Shown here in pieces: positions 5,387 through 13,574 of a DNA stretch of 20,995 bases (position 1 is the first letter of the stretch; each line of letters opens with the position of its first letter). The notes beneath the pieces were generated by a model that made no database searches, was not told where the DNA came from, and was given only the letters and a program-made list of their open reading frames with translations. Source of the DNA: a virus; the IMG/VR virus record IMGVR_UViG_3300045431_000194, positions 1 through 20,995 of that record; one strand, written 5' to 3'. Both the position numbers and the translations under genes were made by a program.

Positions 5387-6906
5387 TGCCGCACCGCCCA
5401 GCGCAGCGCCCGCACCGTCTGGTCCTGGCCGGTCGTGCCGAGGCGCACCAGCGTCTGCCGCCCATCCTTGGTCGTGAGGGTGTACACGAACAGTCCCGCT
5501 GGGCCGCTCACGTCACCGTCGGGCGAGCCGGTCACCGTCACCGTCGGGCTGGGCGGGATCAGGCCCGGCAAGGTCAGTTCGGCAGGTGTCGAGAACGGTG
5601 CCTGAAGGTAGGATTCCGCCACCCGCTGGGCTGCATCCTCGTCCAGAGTCAGGAACACGACCTCATGGATGTTGATGGCGCTGGCGCCGTACGTCCGTAG
5701 CTGCACACTGAACGCCTGCCACTCGCCGTGTCGCGCGTCCGGTGGCAGGATGACCGTGCGCGAGACGGGCGCGTCCGCCCCGCCCAGTGCCATTGTCGCG
5801 ACCACCGTATTGCGGTTCACACCGTCCAGTGCCGACTCGCTCCGCACTTCCAGATCAACCCGCGCGTCACCCAGGATCAGGCCATAGGTGATCCGGAAGC
5901 CCAGCACGATGGCGGACGTCGCGTCCGACAGGAAGTACTGGGCGCGCCAGTCCAGACCGCTCCCGCTGGCGTACGTGCTGGGGTTGCCGTCAATGGCCGC
6001 GCCGGGGTTCGTGATGTTCTGGGTGCCGTCTCCCGCTGGGATGGTGGGCGCGGTACTTTTCAGGATGCTGGCACCCTCTGGTGTTTCGACGGCCTGCTGA
6101 GTTTGGTACGTCGGGTCGTCCGGGTGCGCGGCGGTGACGGTCACCGTGGCGGGCAGGTATGGCGTGACGACACCCGAGACGACATTCCAGAGGGCTGCGC
6201 TGTCCAAGCCGCTGGGCGCACTGACGACGCGCAGCACGGCCTGCGTGACCGTCTCCCGGCCCTGCGCGGGCAGGCGGCGCCAGGGCTGCCCAGCGTAGGC
6301 CACAGCGAGCGGCGCGGCAGCTGGGCGGCCCAGGTAGGGGCGGCCCAGCGCGTCCACGCCCCACGGGACCTTCGCGGACTCTGCCAGTGTCGCCAGCACA
6401 CCTTTCTGCTGCGTGTCCGGGTCTGGCGCGAGCGGCGCAGTGGGCGAGTAGAACGTGTCGAGGATCGGGCCGGTGTCCGTCCCGCTGCCGTCCCCGATCT
6501 GCGTGGGGTCGTAGACCAGGGCCGGGGGGCACAGGCGGGCCAGGATGTCACGGGCGATGGTGTACACGCCCTGATTGCGGTACACGGTGCCGTCCATGAG
6601 GGTCACGCGCAGCGCCTCGCTGCCGCCCGCCACGATGACGGCCTCAGCGTCCGGCGAGCCAGCAGAGGGCACGTCCGGCGCGATGCCGTGGAACTGGGCC
6701 GCGCCGTCCACCGTGAGGGTCACGACGCCACGGGGCGGGATGCCCAGGGTGTCGTTCCGGCCGTTCAGCTGCAGGTTCACGCAGCCTCCGTGCGGGTCCA
6801 GCTGCCAGCTGAACGTGTCAGCGTCCAGCCCGCCCGGGTTGGCAGGCGTCCACTCGTGCAGCAGGGTTGACCGGTTCGGGCTCCAGACTTTCAGGTTCCA
6901 GGTCAC
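5383..6906 (-). CDS. Tail hub-like minor tail protein with discoidin (F5/8 type C)-like domain
   Basis: 507 residues from GTG 6906. The preceding TAA is part of TAAGGAGGTGATC, an essentially perfect ribosome binding site seven bases from GTG. Residues 1-130 have the form common in siphophage hub proteins: TFSWQLDPHGGCVNLQL, GIPPRGVVTLTVDG and later VYRNQGVYTIARDIL. Residues about 285-420 look like a discoidin or F5/8-type carbohydrate-binding domain (NPGAAIDGNPSTYAS, YFLSDATSAIVLGFRITYG, AFSVQLRTYGASAINIHEV). The C-terminal segment (about 450-490) is an extra beta element. It follows the tape measure gene directly, where hub and distal-tail proteins are encoded. It should close the tail tube and contact the cell-surface glycan. 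Confidence 0.75.
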   Translation of the reverse strand: MTWNLKVWSPNRSTLLHEWTPANPGGLDADTFSWQLDPHGGCVNLQLNGRNDTLGIPPRGVVTLTVDGAAQFHGIAPDVPSAGSPDAEAVIVAGGSEALRVTLMDGTVYRNQGVYTIARDILARLCPPALVYDPTQIGDGSGTDTGPILDTFYSPTAPLAPDPDTQQKGVLATLAESAKVPWGVDALGRPYLGRPAAAPLAVAYAGQPWRRLPAQGRETVTQAVLRVVSAPSGLDSAALWNVVSGVVTPYLPATVTVTAAHPDDPTYQTQQAVETPEGASILKSTAPTIPAGDGTQNITNPGAAIDGNPSTYASGSGLDWRAQYFLSDATSAIVLGFRITYGLILGDARVDLEVRSESALDGVNRNTVVATMALGGADAPVSRTVILPPDARHGEWQAFSVQLRTYGASAINIHEVVFLTLDEDAAQRVAESYLQAPFSTPAELTLPGLIPPSPTVTVTGSPDGDVSGPAGLFVYTLTTKDGRQTLVRLGTTGQDQTVRALRWAVRQ

Positions 6907-6918
6907 AGGATCACCTCC

Positions 6919-9900
6919 TTAGGGCGTGAGAATCGAGAGGAGTGCGGGCGGGGCGCCGCCCCCGCCGGTGTTGCTGCTGGGCTCGGTGCGGATCAGGAAA
7001 CCCTGCGTGACGAGTGTCTGCACGTACCCACCGAACCGATCCACGTGCCCGCCGAAGCGCGCTTCCCACTCCGGGGCGGCCATGACGGTGACCTGGGATG
7101 TCGGGATCTGCACGACGTTGTTCCCGCTGGCGGTGGCCGGAGTAGTCGTGCTGGGCGCGGCTGGGGCTGGCGTGAGGGAGGCGCTGCCCTGCTTGTACTT
7201 GTCCCGCGTGATGTCCACGAGGCCGAAGGTGATGTTCTTCAGCAACTGGGCCAGCGCGTCGTACACCGCCACCAGCACCCGCATCAGCGGCGTGAGCACC
7301 GCGGCGAGCAGCTGCAGGTTCGGCACCATCAACGCCCCGACGAGTTCACCGAACAGCCGCAGCGGTTCCTGCAGGGCCTTCAGCGGCTCGGCGATCACGC
7401 TCAGCAGGCCTTCGAAGATCGTGCCGACGATGTTCAGTTTCTCCAGCACGAACGCGAGGTACGTGGCGGGGTTCGCCAGCGCCCCAATCGCCTCGACGGT
7501 GTTCAGGATCGTGCCCGCCGCCTTGTCGCTCGCCTCGGTCTTGCCCTTCTCGAACCGGCCCGAGACGTTCGTGCCGTTCAGTTCCAGCGCGGCCCGCTTG
7601 GCGGCTTCCTCAGCGGCCTTCTTGTCGGCCTCGGCCTGATCCTTCTTGAGCCGGGTGATCTCGGCCACCAGCACCGCGTACTTCTCCATCTGGCCCAGCT
7701 GTAGGGCCTGAGCCTTGAGGCTTTCCAGGTCGGCAACGGTCTTGCCGTCCAAGGTGCGGCGGTACTCCTCTTGCGCCTGAGCCGCGTACTCCTGAGCCTC
7801 GGTGCGGGTGCGCCACGCCTCGGCCTCAGCCGTGAGCGCGCCACGCGCCTGGTCCGCCTGCATGACGGTGGTGTTCACCGTGCCACGCGCTGCCACAGGA
7901 CCGTCAGGGGCAGCCGTGCCGCGTGTGCGCAGGGCGTCCACTGGCCCCAGCGCGGTAGCCGTGGCGCGAGCCTGCACCTCAAGCCCTTTCAGGCCTGCCA
8001 GGAAGTTCTGGGCCGCCACAGCCGCGTCATCCGTCCCCTCGGCGTACTCGGTCGCCAGCGCGATCAGGCCGTCGAGTGGGCGGTCCAGCAGGATCAGCTC
8101 GCGCTGCATGCCCGCGAAATCGGGCACCGCCCGGTCCGCCTCCTCCTGGCGCTTCTTGATCAGTGCGATGCGGTCGTTGCTCTGCTGTTCGTAACTGGCG
8201 TTGATCGCGTCGTTCAGCCGCACCTCCTCAGCAGCAGCGGCGCGGCGTTGCTCAAGGTTCGCGGCCCAGACCCGCTCAATGATCGCAGCGGCAGCCGGGG
8301 CGAACCGCTTCGCCTCGTCGAGCGCCCCAGTCACGTCCGCCCGGATCTGCGCGATGGTGCGGCCCGTGACGGCGGCGAGGCTACGGATCAGGCCCTCATC
8401 CCCCACGCCGAACGACTGCCGGAAAGCGGCATCAGCCGCACCCTGGGGGTCACGCTGGTACGCACTGTTCGCCGCGGCGATCTGCGCGTCGTTCAGTTCG
8501 GAGAGGGCCTGAGTGGTGGCATCGGCAGCAGCCTTCGCAGCTTCCAGGCGGGCCTTCTGTTCGGCCAGCACGGCGTTGAACTTCTGGCCGTCCCCAGCCG
8601 CGTAGGCGTTCGCCTTGGCCGCGTTCAGCTGGGCATCCGTGTAGCCGGTCAGGCCCTTGGTGTACGCCTCGAAGCTCAGCCCGTCCGTGATGGCCTTGCG
8701 GGCGCTGGCGAGCTGGTCCGCCTGAGCCTTGGTGGCCGCCGTGGCCTTCTCGGTGGCAGCGGTGGCCGCCTGTTCCCGGCGTTCCAGTTCGGTCTTGATG
8801 GCGCTGTACTTGTCAGCCTCGCCTGCCGCGCGTGCCGTGGCTTGGGCGGTCTTGAGCTGGGCGGTCGTGGCGTTCTGAAGGCTGTCCACCCAGGCGTCCA
8901 TCTTGATCGACTTCTCAAGCTCCGCGCGGGCCTTCTGGGCCTCAGTGATCACGCCCGTCGCCATGTCCTTGGCGGCCTTCTGGACGGCTGGCGTCTTGGC
9001 CGTGATCCCGTTCGTCAGGCCATCAGCGGTGTGCTCGCCGAGGATGTACATCTCTTTCGACGGGCTCTGAATCTTGAGCTTACTGCGGATGCCGTCGATG
9101 ATCCCGCCAGCCATGTTCCGGGCCGCCTGCACAACCTGCCCCGCCCCGTTCTCGATACCCCGGATGAGGCCGCGCAGGATGTCCGCTGCCGCGCCTGCCA
9201 TCTGGGGCGCGAGGTTGCGGATCAGGCCGAGCATCGTCGAGGCCATGTTCCGGACCTGGCGCACCACGAAGGTCACGCCGTCCTCAAAGATGCCCTGGAC
9301 GGCCTTCACGGCTCCGCCCAGGTCGCCGCGCAGCAGCGCGCTGACGGCGTTCACCACGCCAGTCACGACGCGCACGACGAGGTTCAGGGTGTTCCCGATG
9401 GTGGCAACCGTCCCCGCGATGAGCGGCGCGATGGCCGTCAGCACGGGCCGCAGCACCGTCTCCCAGAGCTGCTTGACCAGACCGAACACACTGGCGAACA
9501 GCGGCCCAATCGCCTGCAGCACGGGGCGGAACGTCACGAGGGCCCGTTCGATCTGCGGGCCGAACTGGTCCGCGAACTGCTGCCCAGCGGCGCGGCCCTG
9601 CCTGAAGCCGTCGACGAGGAACTTGACCACCTGCGTGACCACGGGGGTCACCTGACTCAGCGCCGCTTTGACCGCTGGCATGGCCTCGTTCGCCAGTCCC
9701 AAGAGTTCCTTGCCGACGGGGAGCAATGCCACCTGCACCTGCCGCCACACGCCCTGGAACACGTCCCGGAAAGAGTTGTAGCGGGTGTTCACGGCATCGA
9801 CACCACCGGCCAGATCCTTCATCGAGGTCTTCGTGAGGTCCAGCTGCGTCAGACCGTTGGCGAAGTCCTCGCCCGCCCCACCGAAGATGGCGGCGCCGAT

Positions 9901-10920
9901 GCGGGTGCGGTCCGCCTGACCCTTCACCTCGGCGAGCTTGTTCGTGACGAGTTCGAACGCCTGCGCCTGCGTGATGCTGCCGTCGTTGATGCCCTTGACG
10001 AGCTTCTCCTGGTTCAGGCCCAGTTCCTTGTACACGCCCGCGCTGTCCTCGCTGACATCGACGATGGTCAGGCCGAACTCTTTGAAGGCATCGGCGATCT
10101 TGTCAGTACCCAGCGCACCCTTGGCGGCGCCGGTTTCCAAGAGCGAGAACAACTGCCCGCCGCCGATCTTGGCCTTCTCGAACTGGGGCGCGTACTCGGT
10201 CAGCGTGTCGAGGAAATCGCCGGACGAGTTCAGGCCCTTCTGGAAGCCACGCGCGATGAAGTCGGTGGCTTCGGCGGCGCTCATGCCGGTGGCCTTCATC
10301 AGCGAGGACACGGCGGCTGCCACGCGGGCATTCTCCTCACCGAACGTCTCGGCGATGCCCACGACGGCGCCGGTCACCTGGCGCAGGTCCCCCTCGGCGA
10401 GTCCCTTGATCTCGCGGCGCACATCGGTCACAGCCGCTGCCGCCTCAGTGAGCGACCCAGTCCAGTTGTCCCCGAACACCTGCTCGGCGATACCCCCGAG
10501 ACGTTCGGCCTCTTCGCGAGTCGCGCCCAGCTGCGCCTGGAACTCGTTCACGTTCTGCGCGCTCTCGGCGGCCATGTTCGTCACGGCCACCACGCCAGCC
10601 ACCGCAGCAGCACCCACGGCCACGGCAGCCGCCGCGGCCATAGCGGGTAGGGCAGCGAGCGCCCCCTGGAACGCCCCGGCGAGCTTGCCCCCGGCCTTCC
10701 CGCCGCCGTCCTCAGCAGCGCGCTCGGCATCCTGCATGCCGTCCTGAACTGCCCGGGCGGCGTCCTGCGCGCCCTGCTCGGCACCCTCGACCAGCCCGCC
10801 GCCGAACCCTGCGCCGCTGCGCTGCCCGGCCCGCTCGGCGTCCTGTTGGATCTGGCGGAAGCTGCGCTCGTCGAGACGTGCGACGACATCGACGATCAGG
10901 GTGTCATTGCCTTGCGTCAT
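6919..10920 (-). CDS. Tape measure protein
   Basis: 1333 residues from ATG 10920, overlapping the end of the tail chaperone frame by 17 bases. It sets tail length and is ejected with the DNA. The N-terminal 85 residues are Gln/Glu/Ala/Gly-rich helix. Residues 87-116 are a strongly hydrophobic Ala/Val stretch. Residues about 125-380 carry the usual tape-measure core (GNDTLIVDVV near the start, GINDGSITQAQAFELV, IGAAIFGGAGEDFANGL). A hydrophobic central region and the MYILGEHTADGL segment, common in such proteins, follow. Three roughly 50-residue repeats lie at about 675-725, 750-800 and 1057-1105. At about 0.15 nm per residue the protein predicts a tail near 200 nm. No lytic domain is seen. 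Confidence 0.95.
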   Translation of the reverse strand: MTQGNDTLIVDVVARLDERSFRQIQQDAERAGQRSGAGFGGGLVEGAEQGAQDAARAVQDGMQDAERAAEDGGGKAGGKLAGAFQGALAALPAMAAAAAVAVGAAAVAGVVAVTNMAAESAQNVNEFQAQLGATREEAERLGGIAEQVFGDNWTGSLTEAAAAVTDVRREIKGLAEGDLRQVTGAVVGIAETFGEENARVAAAVSSLMKATGMSAAEATDFIARGFQKGLNSSGDFLDTLTEYAPQFEKAKIGGGQLFSLLETGAAKGALGTDKIADAFKEFGLTIVDVSEDSAGVYKELGLNQEKLVKGINDGSITQAQAFELVTNKLAEVKGQADRTRIGAAIFGGAGEDFANGLTQLDLTKTSMKDLAGGVDAVNTRYNSFRDVFQGVWRQVQVALLPVGKELLGLANEAMPAVKAALSQVTPVVTQVVKFLVDGFRQGRAAGQQFADQFGPQIERALVTFRPVLQAIGPLFASVFGLVKQLWETVLRPVLTAIAPLIAGTVATIGNTLNLVVRVVTGVVNAVSALLRGDLGGAVKAVQGIFEDGVTFVVRQVRNMASTMLGLIRNLAPQMAGAAADILRGLIRGIENGAGQVVQAARNMAGGIIDGIRSKLKIQSPSKEMYILGEHTADGLTNGITAKTPAVQKAAKDMATGVITEAQKARAELEKSIKMDAWVDSLQNATTAQLKTAQATARAAGEADKYSAIKTELERREQAATAATEKATAATKAQADQLASARKAITDGLSFEAYTKGLTGYTDAQLNAAKANAYAAGDGQKFNAVLAEQKARLEAAKAAADATTQALSELNDAQIAAANSAYQRDPQGAADAAFRQSFGVGDEGLIRSLAAVTGRTIAQIRADVTGALDEAKRFAPAAAAIIERVWAANLEQRRAAAAEEVRLNDAINASYEQQSNDRIALIKKRQEEADRAVPDFAGMQRELILLDRPLDGLIALATEYAEGTDDAAVAAQNFLAGLKGLEVQARATATALGPVDALRTRGTAAPDGPVAARGTVNTTVMQADQARGALTAEAEAWRTRTEAQEYAAQAQEEYRRTLDGKTVADLESLKAQALQLGQMEKYAVLVAEITRLKKDQAEADKKAAEEAAKRAALELNGTNVSGRFEKGKTEASDKAAGTILNTVEAIGALANPATYLAFVLEKLNIVGTIFEGLLSVIAEPLKALQEPLRLFGELVGALMVPNLQLLAAVLTPLMRVLVAVYDALAQLLKNITFGLVDITRDKYKQGSASLTPAPAAPSTTTPATASGNNVVQIPTSQVTVMAAPEWEARFGGHVDRFGGYVQTLVTQGFLIRTEPSSNTGGGGAPPALLSILTP

Positions 10921-11709
10921 GTTCCTTCATCACCTCCTTGATGTGCTTGAAGTCGGCTGGGGTCAGCAGGCTCAGCGCCCACCTGGGCAGCGGGCCGCAC
11001 CGCATGGCCAGCCCCACGTCCAGCGCGGTGAGCGTGGTCAGCTCCGGGCCGTCCGTGACGTACTCCCGCGTGAAGGCGGCCCAGGCTGCGGTCTGCAGCG
11101 GGTCCGGCTCGGCGTCCGGCTCTGCGTTCTTGATCAGCTCCGGGTACTTCTTCGGGTCGATCTTGCTGAACTGCGCCCGCAGCGCTGGCAGGTCCCGCAG
11201 GTACCGCACGAAGCCCACCTCTTTCGCCGCGGCGGTGGCCTGCCAGGGGGTCTGCTCGTCGTACTGCTCGGGGCTCAGCCCGTAGAGCCAGAGCTGGACG
11301 GCGTAACTCCGGCGGCGAGCGCGCTCAGCAGGGTGTCGGTCATCCCATTCAGGGTCTGATCCACCCCCGCCTTGAGCTTTCCCGACGCGTCACGCTCACC
11401 CGTGCGGTACGCGAGGATCAGCTCGCCCAGCTCGTGCGGGTGCAGTTGCTGGATGATCTCGCGCGCCACCTCGATGCTCACGGGCGGGTCTGCGCGGCGC
11501 GTGATGACCAGCGCCCCAGCCTCGAACGCCGCCTCGTTCTCCTGCTGACTGCGGGCCAGGAGCGGGTCCACCTGGCGCAGGTCACGCAGCGTGGCGGGCC
11601 GCAGGCGCAGCGTGACGCTCTGCGGGACGTCAGCGACTCCCTGGTCCGCCAGGATGGCGCGGGTTTCGTCGTCGATGGGGATGATCCAGGTGGGGTTCGC
11701 GTCAGTCAT
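10904..11709 (-). CDS. Tail assembly chaperone, long frameshifted product (gpG-T type)
   Basis: The long form is made by -1 slippage at GGGAAAG (11383-11377). The first 111 codons are those of the short chaperone. Re-reading base 11377 then opens a second frame, with no stop, down to 10904, giving about 268 residues. Just after the slip the frame reads AQGGGGSDPEWDD, and later SYAVQLWLYGLSPEQ and YDEQTPWQATAAAKEV. This is protein-like sequence that would be orphaned without the shift. In lambda the G and G-T proteins bind the tape measure and tail tube subunits and are absent from the finished tail. The second frame has a GTG at 11218, but starting there would discard clearly coding sequence upstream. 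The site, frame and open length are directly visible; use of the site is inferred. Confidence 0.88.
11275..11709 (-). CDS. Tail assembly chaperone, short product (gpG type)
   Basis: 144 residues from ATG 11709 (MTDANPTW), placed by TGGAGATC upstream and an eight-base overlap with the previous gene; the frame is open further upstream but that is not coding. It is an acidic, soluble, helical protein (ETRAILADQGVADV, LRPATLRDLRQVDPLL), as expected for the first of two tail chaperones just upstream of a tape measure gene. The last about 33 residues after the slippery site are low in character (AAGVTPSSSGSTG), while the overlapping -1 frame is conserved-looking. Confidence 0.87.
   Translation of the reverse strand: MTDANPTWIIPIDDETRAILADQGVADVPQSVTLRLRPATLRDLRQVDPLLARSQQENEAAFEAGALVITRRADPPVSIEVAREIIQQLHPHELGELILAYRTGERDASGKLKAGVDQTLNGMTDTLLSALAAGVTPSSSGSTG
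11377..11383 (-). promoter_or_regulatory. Programmed -1 ribosomal frameshift site GGGAAAG
   Basis: On the minus strand the heptamer lies in the required phase, G GGA AAG, within TCG GGA AAG CTC. It is the same heptamer lambda uses for gpG-T. The -1 frame is open from here to 10904. No strong downstream stem-loop or pseudoknot is obvious, only short potential stems. Confidence 0.88.
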
Positions 11710-11947
11710 CGGTGATCTCCAGTTCCTCGTAAATGAACCGCGCGTGCCCTGGCGTGCCGATTGCTTCGGCGGGCAGTTGCACGGTGGTCTCGTGTTGCCC
11801 GTCAGCGCTGCGGAGCGTGACGGTTCTGGCCTGCTGTCCCGCCTGCACGAGCAGCAGCCCAACGCGCAGGCGCGCACCGTGCTGGTACGCGCCGTACGCG
11901 ATGACCGCCGCCGAACCGCCTCGGGTCTCGGTGGCAGTCAGGTGCAT
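11702..11947 (-). CDS. Small protein between tail tube and chaperone, unknown function
   Basis: 81 residues from ATG 11947, sharing one base with the stop of the tail tube gene (TGATG). It is strand-rich (LRVGLLLVQAGQQ, RTVTLRSADGQHETTVQLP) and ends acidic (FIYEELEITDD). It has no membrane segment and no cysteine. It is not recognised as a known family. A conserved position between tail tube and chaperones suggests an accessory tail-assembly protein. The reading frame is real, judging from its one-base coupling upstream and eight-base overlap downstream. Confidence 0.75.
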   Translation of the reverse strand: MHLTATETRGGSAAVIAYGAYQHGARLRVGLLLVQAGQQARTVTLRSADGQHETTVQLPAEAIGTPGHARFIYEELEITDD

Positions 11948-12462
11948 CAGCTGGCGGCGGTGGCGGCGCTCGTGTCGACCCAGCGCTTGCCGCGCCCGGT
12001 GCCGGAGAAGGTGAACGTCTCGGCGGCATCGGCAGGTACGGGGAACCCGCCGGCGGTGATGAACATGGCCCCGCCGCGCGCGACGGTCTCGCCGTTCGGC
12101 ACGACTTCAACCCAGATGGTCTTGCGCTGGCTGGCCGCCAGTTCCAGGGCTTCCATGCTGGCGCGGTCGGTATCGACGGGCTGCACGTTCCCGCTGAAGG
12201 TCACGGTCCAGCTGGCCTGCCCGGGTTCACTGTCGGCCCAGTCCTCACCGGTGCCGGGGGCCGCGCTGCCGTACATGACGACGGGGGTCTCGCTGACCGT
12301 GGCGATGCTGAGGGGAATGTCACTGGTGGTGACCTCGGGAAGGCTGAGGGCGGTCGTGGCGAAGTTCGCAGGGCGCTTGTAGTTGCCCTGCGCGTCCTTG
12401 GTGAGGTCGGTCATGACCATGAAGCGGAGGGTGGAACCGCGGCCTTTGATGGTGCTGAGCAT
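11947..12462 (-). CDS. Major tail (tube) protein
   Basis: 171 residues from ATG 12462, with TAAGGAGTCACC directly upstream. The protein forms the hexameric rings of the tail tube. It starts LSTIKGRGSTLRFMV and contains SWTVTFSGNVQPVDTDRASMEALELAASQRK, cited here in parts: the WTVTFSGN strand, then the DRASMEALELAA helix, then KTIWVEVVP. This strand-helix-strand order is typical of siphophage tube proteins. The later GGAMFITAGGFPV and ETFTFSGTGRGKRW segments supply the remaining strands. The gene sits between the tail terminator and the chaperones, where the tube gene is expected. No extra Ig-like domain is appended. Confidence 0.87.
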   Translation of the reverse strand: MLSTIKGRGSTLRFMVMTDLTKDAQGNYKRPANFATTALSLPEVTTSDIPLSIATVSETPVVMYGSAAPGTGEDWADSEPGQASWTVTFSGNVQPVDTDRASMEALELAASQRKTIWVEVVPNGETVARGGAMFITAGGFPVPADAAETFTFSGTGRGKRWVDTSAATAAS

Positions 12463-12471
12463 GGTGACTCC

Positions 12472-12798
12472 TTAGTCGGTGAACTCTGAGAGCATCCCGA
12501 TGCTGTCGGGATCAGGCGCACGTCGCGCTTGCCGGTGGGTCAGGCCCACGCCGTCCAGGGCCGCGCGCACCAGCTTGTCGAGCTGGATGGCGCGCAGCAG
12601 CGTCTGGGCGTAGCAGGTGACCTGAATGAGAGTGTCGGTGGGCGTGCCGCCGTACGCAGGCCGGGCGGTATCGCTGACCAGGGCCAGGACGATCACCTCG
12701 GGCGTCCCAGGGCTGTCGTCCGCATCGAGGCGCACGGGCGGCCCGATGCTGCCCAGCGCGGCGCACACGGCAGGGAGGAAGGTGCCGAGGTCAGCCAC
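12472..12798 (-). CDS. Tail terminator/completion protein
   Basis: 108 residues from GTG 12798, overlapping the preceding gene by eight bases. It is an alpha/beta protein: an N-terminal helix (LGTFLPAVCAALGSI), strands (PEVIVLALVSD, TLIQVTCYAQ), then LLRAIQLDKLVRAAL as a helix. This is the arrangement of small tail-terminator proteins that cap the tail tube and join it to the neck. The ending, GMLSEFTD, is short. It is placed directly before the tube gene, as usual. The family name (DUF3168-like or gpU-like) is not certain. Confidence 0.72.
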   Translation of the reverse strand: MADLGTFLPAVCAALGSIGPPVRLDADDSPGTPEVIVLALVSDTARPAYGGTPTDTLIQVTCYAQTLLRAIQLDKLVRAALDGVGLTHRQARRAPDPDSIGMLSEFTD

Positions 12799-13066
12799 CG
12801 CGCACCGCCTCCAGTGCAGGCCGCATGAAGGGCTGGGCGCGGGCCCGGCGCGTGCCGAACTCCACGTACGGCGCGTACACGACGTTCGTGCCGACGCGGT
12901 AGTGACCGTCGCCCACTTTCTGCAGGCCGATGCTCTGGCGCAGCCGCCCAGTGTCCACTGGGCAGCGGCGCACCGCCTCGTTCCTGAGCTTCAGCGCGAG
13001 CAGCGCGGCGGCCCGGTCCCCAGCCTGCGCGGCCGTCACCCGGCCCACCCGCAACTCGAACGCCAT
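12791..13066 (-). CDS. Neck/tail-completion protein, HK97 gp10-like
   Basis: 91 residues from ATG 13066, sharing one base with the previous stop (TAATG). It shows the HK97-gp10 signature: RCPVDTGRLRQSIG, then VGTNVVYAPYVEFGT, then a C-terminal QPFMRPALEAV. These proteins link the head connector to the tail during assembly. The length is a little shorter than many gp10 proteins, which have a longer N-terminal helix. Neighbours on both sides are neck and tail-terminator genes, which supports the call. Confidence 0.9.
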   Translation of the reverse strand: MAFELRVGRVTAAQAGDRAAALLALKLRNEAVRRCPVDTGRLRQSIGLQKVGDGHYRVGTNVVYAPYVEFGTRRARAQPFMRPALEAVRGG

Positions 13067-13251
13067 TACTTGCCTTCGGTGGCCGTATTGGCCTTGTCGG
13101 TCTTGCTCGGTGCGCGTTCCAGTAGGCCCGCGTTCTGCAGCTCCAGCACGCGCTCGACGCGGCCGGTGAACGTGTCGCCCTTCTTGTAGGACTTGCCCGT
13201 TTCCGGGTCGACGAAGAGCCGGCGGACTTTGTACTTCTCCACTGTGATCAC
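13066..13251 (-). CDS. Small neck-region protein, DUF7210-like fold suspected
   Basis: 61 residues if started at GTG 13251, which overlaps the preceding stop as GTGA and follows GGAAGGAAG. An alternative start is GTG 13242, eight bases after AAGG (58 residues). The core is YKVRRLFVDPETGKSYKKG, DTFTGR and VLELQNAGLLE. This is a short beta hairpin with a Gly-Asp turn and a C-terminal helix ending in a Gly-Leu-Leu-Glu. It resembles small phage proteins of the pattern strand, PGD, leucine helix, LG(A/V)IE. The C-terminus is polar and disordered. Its function is unknown; similar small proteins lie in neck clusters of many siphophages. Confidence 0.7.
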   Translation of the reverse strand: MITVEKYKVRRLFVDPETGKSYKKGDTFTGRVERVLELQNAGLLERAPSKTDKANTATEGK

Positions 13252-13574
13252 CTTCCTTCCGTGACGAGTCCGGCGACGGTGAAGCCGTCCCACTCGTTCA
13301 CGAGCGTGATGCGGTACGTGATGCCGTCGATCAGCAGGCGATTGTTCTGGGGGTTCAGGTTCACGCTGCCCTGCAGGTACGCCTCGCGCGCCACACTCAC
13401 GCCGCGCAGCTGCGCCTGCCGGGTGATGCGGGAACCGGCGGGGAAGTGCGCGGCGGGCACGGGCGCGCCGGTGGGCTGCCAGCTGCGAGTGCTCTGCCCC
13501 AGCGCGTCAGGCGGCCCAGACTGCTCACTGAGCACCTGCGCGGTGGTCGTGAGCGGGAACGTGGGCAGCCGCAT
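13248..13574 (-). CDS. Head closure/head-tail joining protein
   Basis: 108 residues from ATG 13574, one-base overlap with the previous stop (TGATG). It opens MRLPTFPLTTTAQVLS and continues with strand-rich sequence. NNRLLIDGITYRITLVNEWDGFTVAGLV near the end is typical of gp16/gpFII-like stopper proteins that plug the connector after packaging. It carries no membrane segment. It follows the connector and precedes the gp10-like gene, the usual place of a head-closure protein. Confidence 0.8.
   Translation of the reverse strand: MRLPTFPLTTTAQVLSEQSGPPDALGQSTRSWQPTGAPVPAAHFPAGSRITRQAQLRGVSVAREAYLQGSVNLNPQNNRLLIDGITYRITLVNEWDGFTVAGLVTEGR

Noticed and set aside
7771-10650. Very long plus-strand open frame (959 codons) opposite the tape measure gene
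   Set aside because: Antisense frames stay open in very GC-rich coding DNA. The translation is rich in Arg, His and Gly with no domain pattern, while the opposite strand encodes a clear tape measure protein.
10904-11218. Independent gene starting at GTG 11218
   Set aside because: The same frame is coding-like far upstream of this codon and connects to the chaperone gene through an in-phase slippery site, so it is better read as the frameshift extension.
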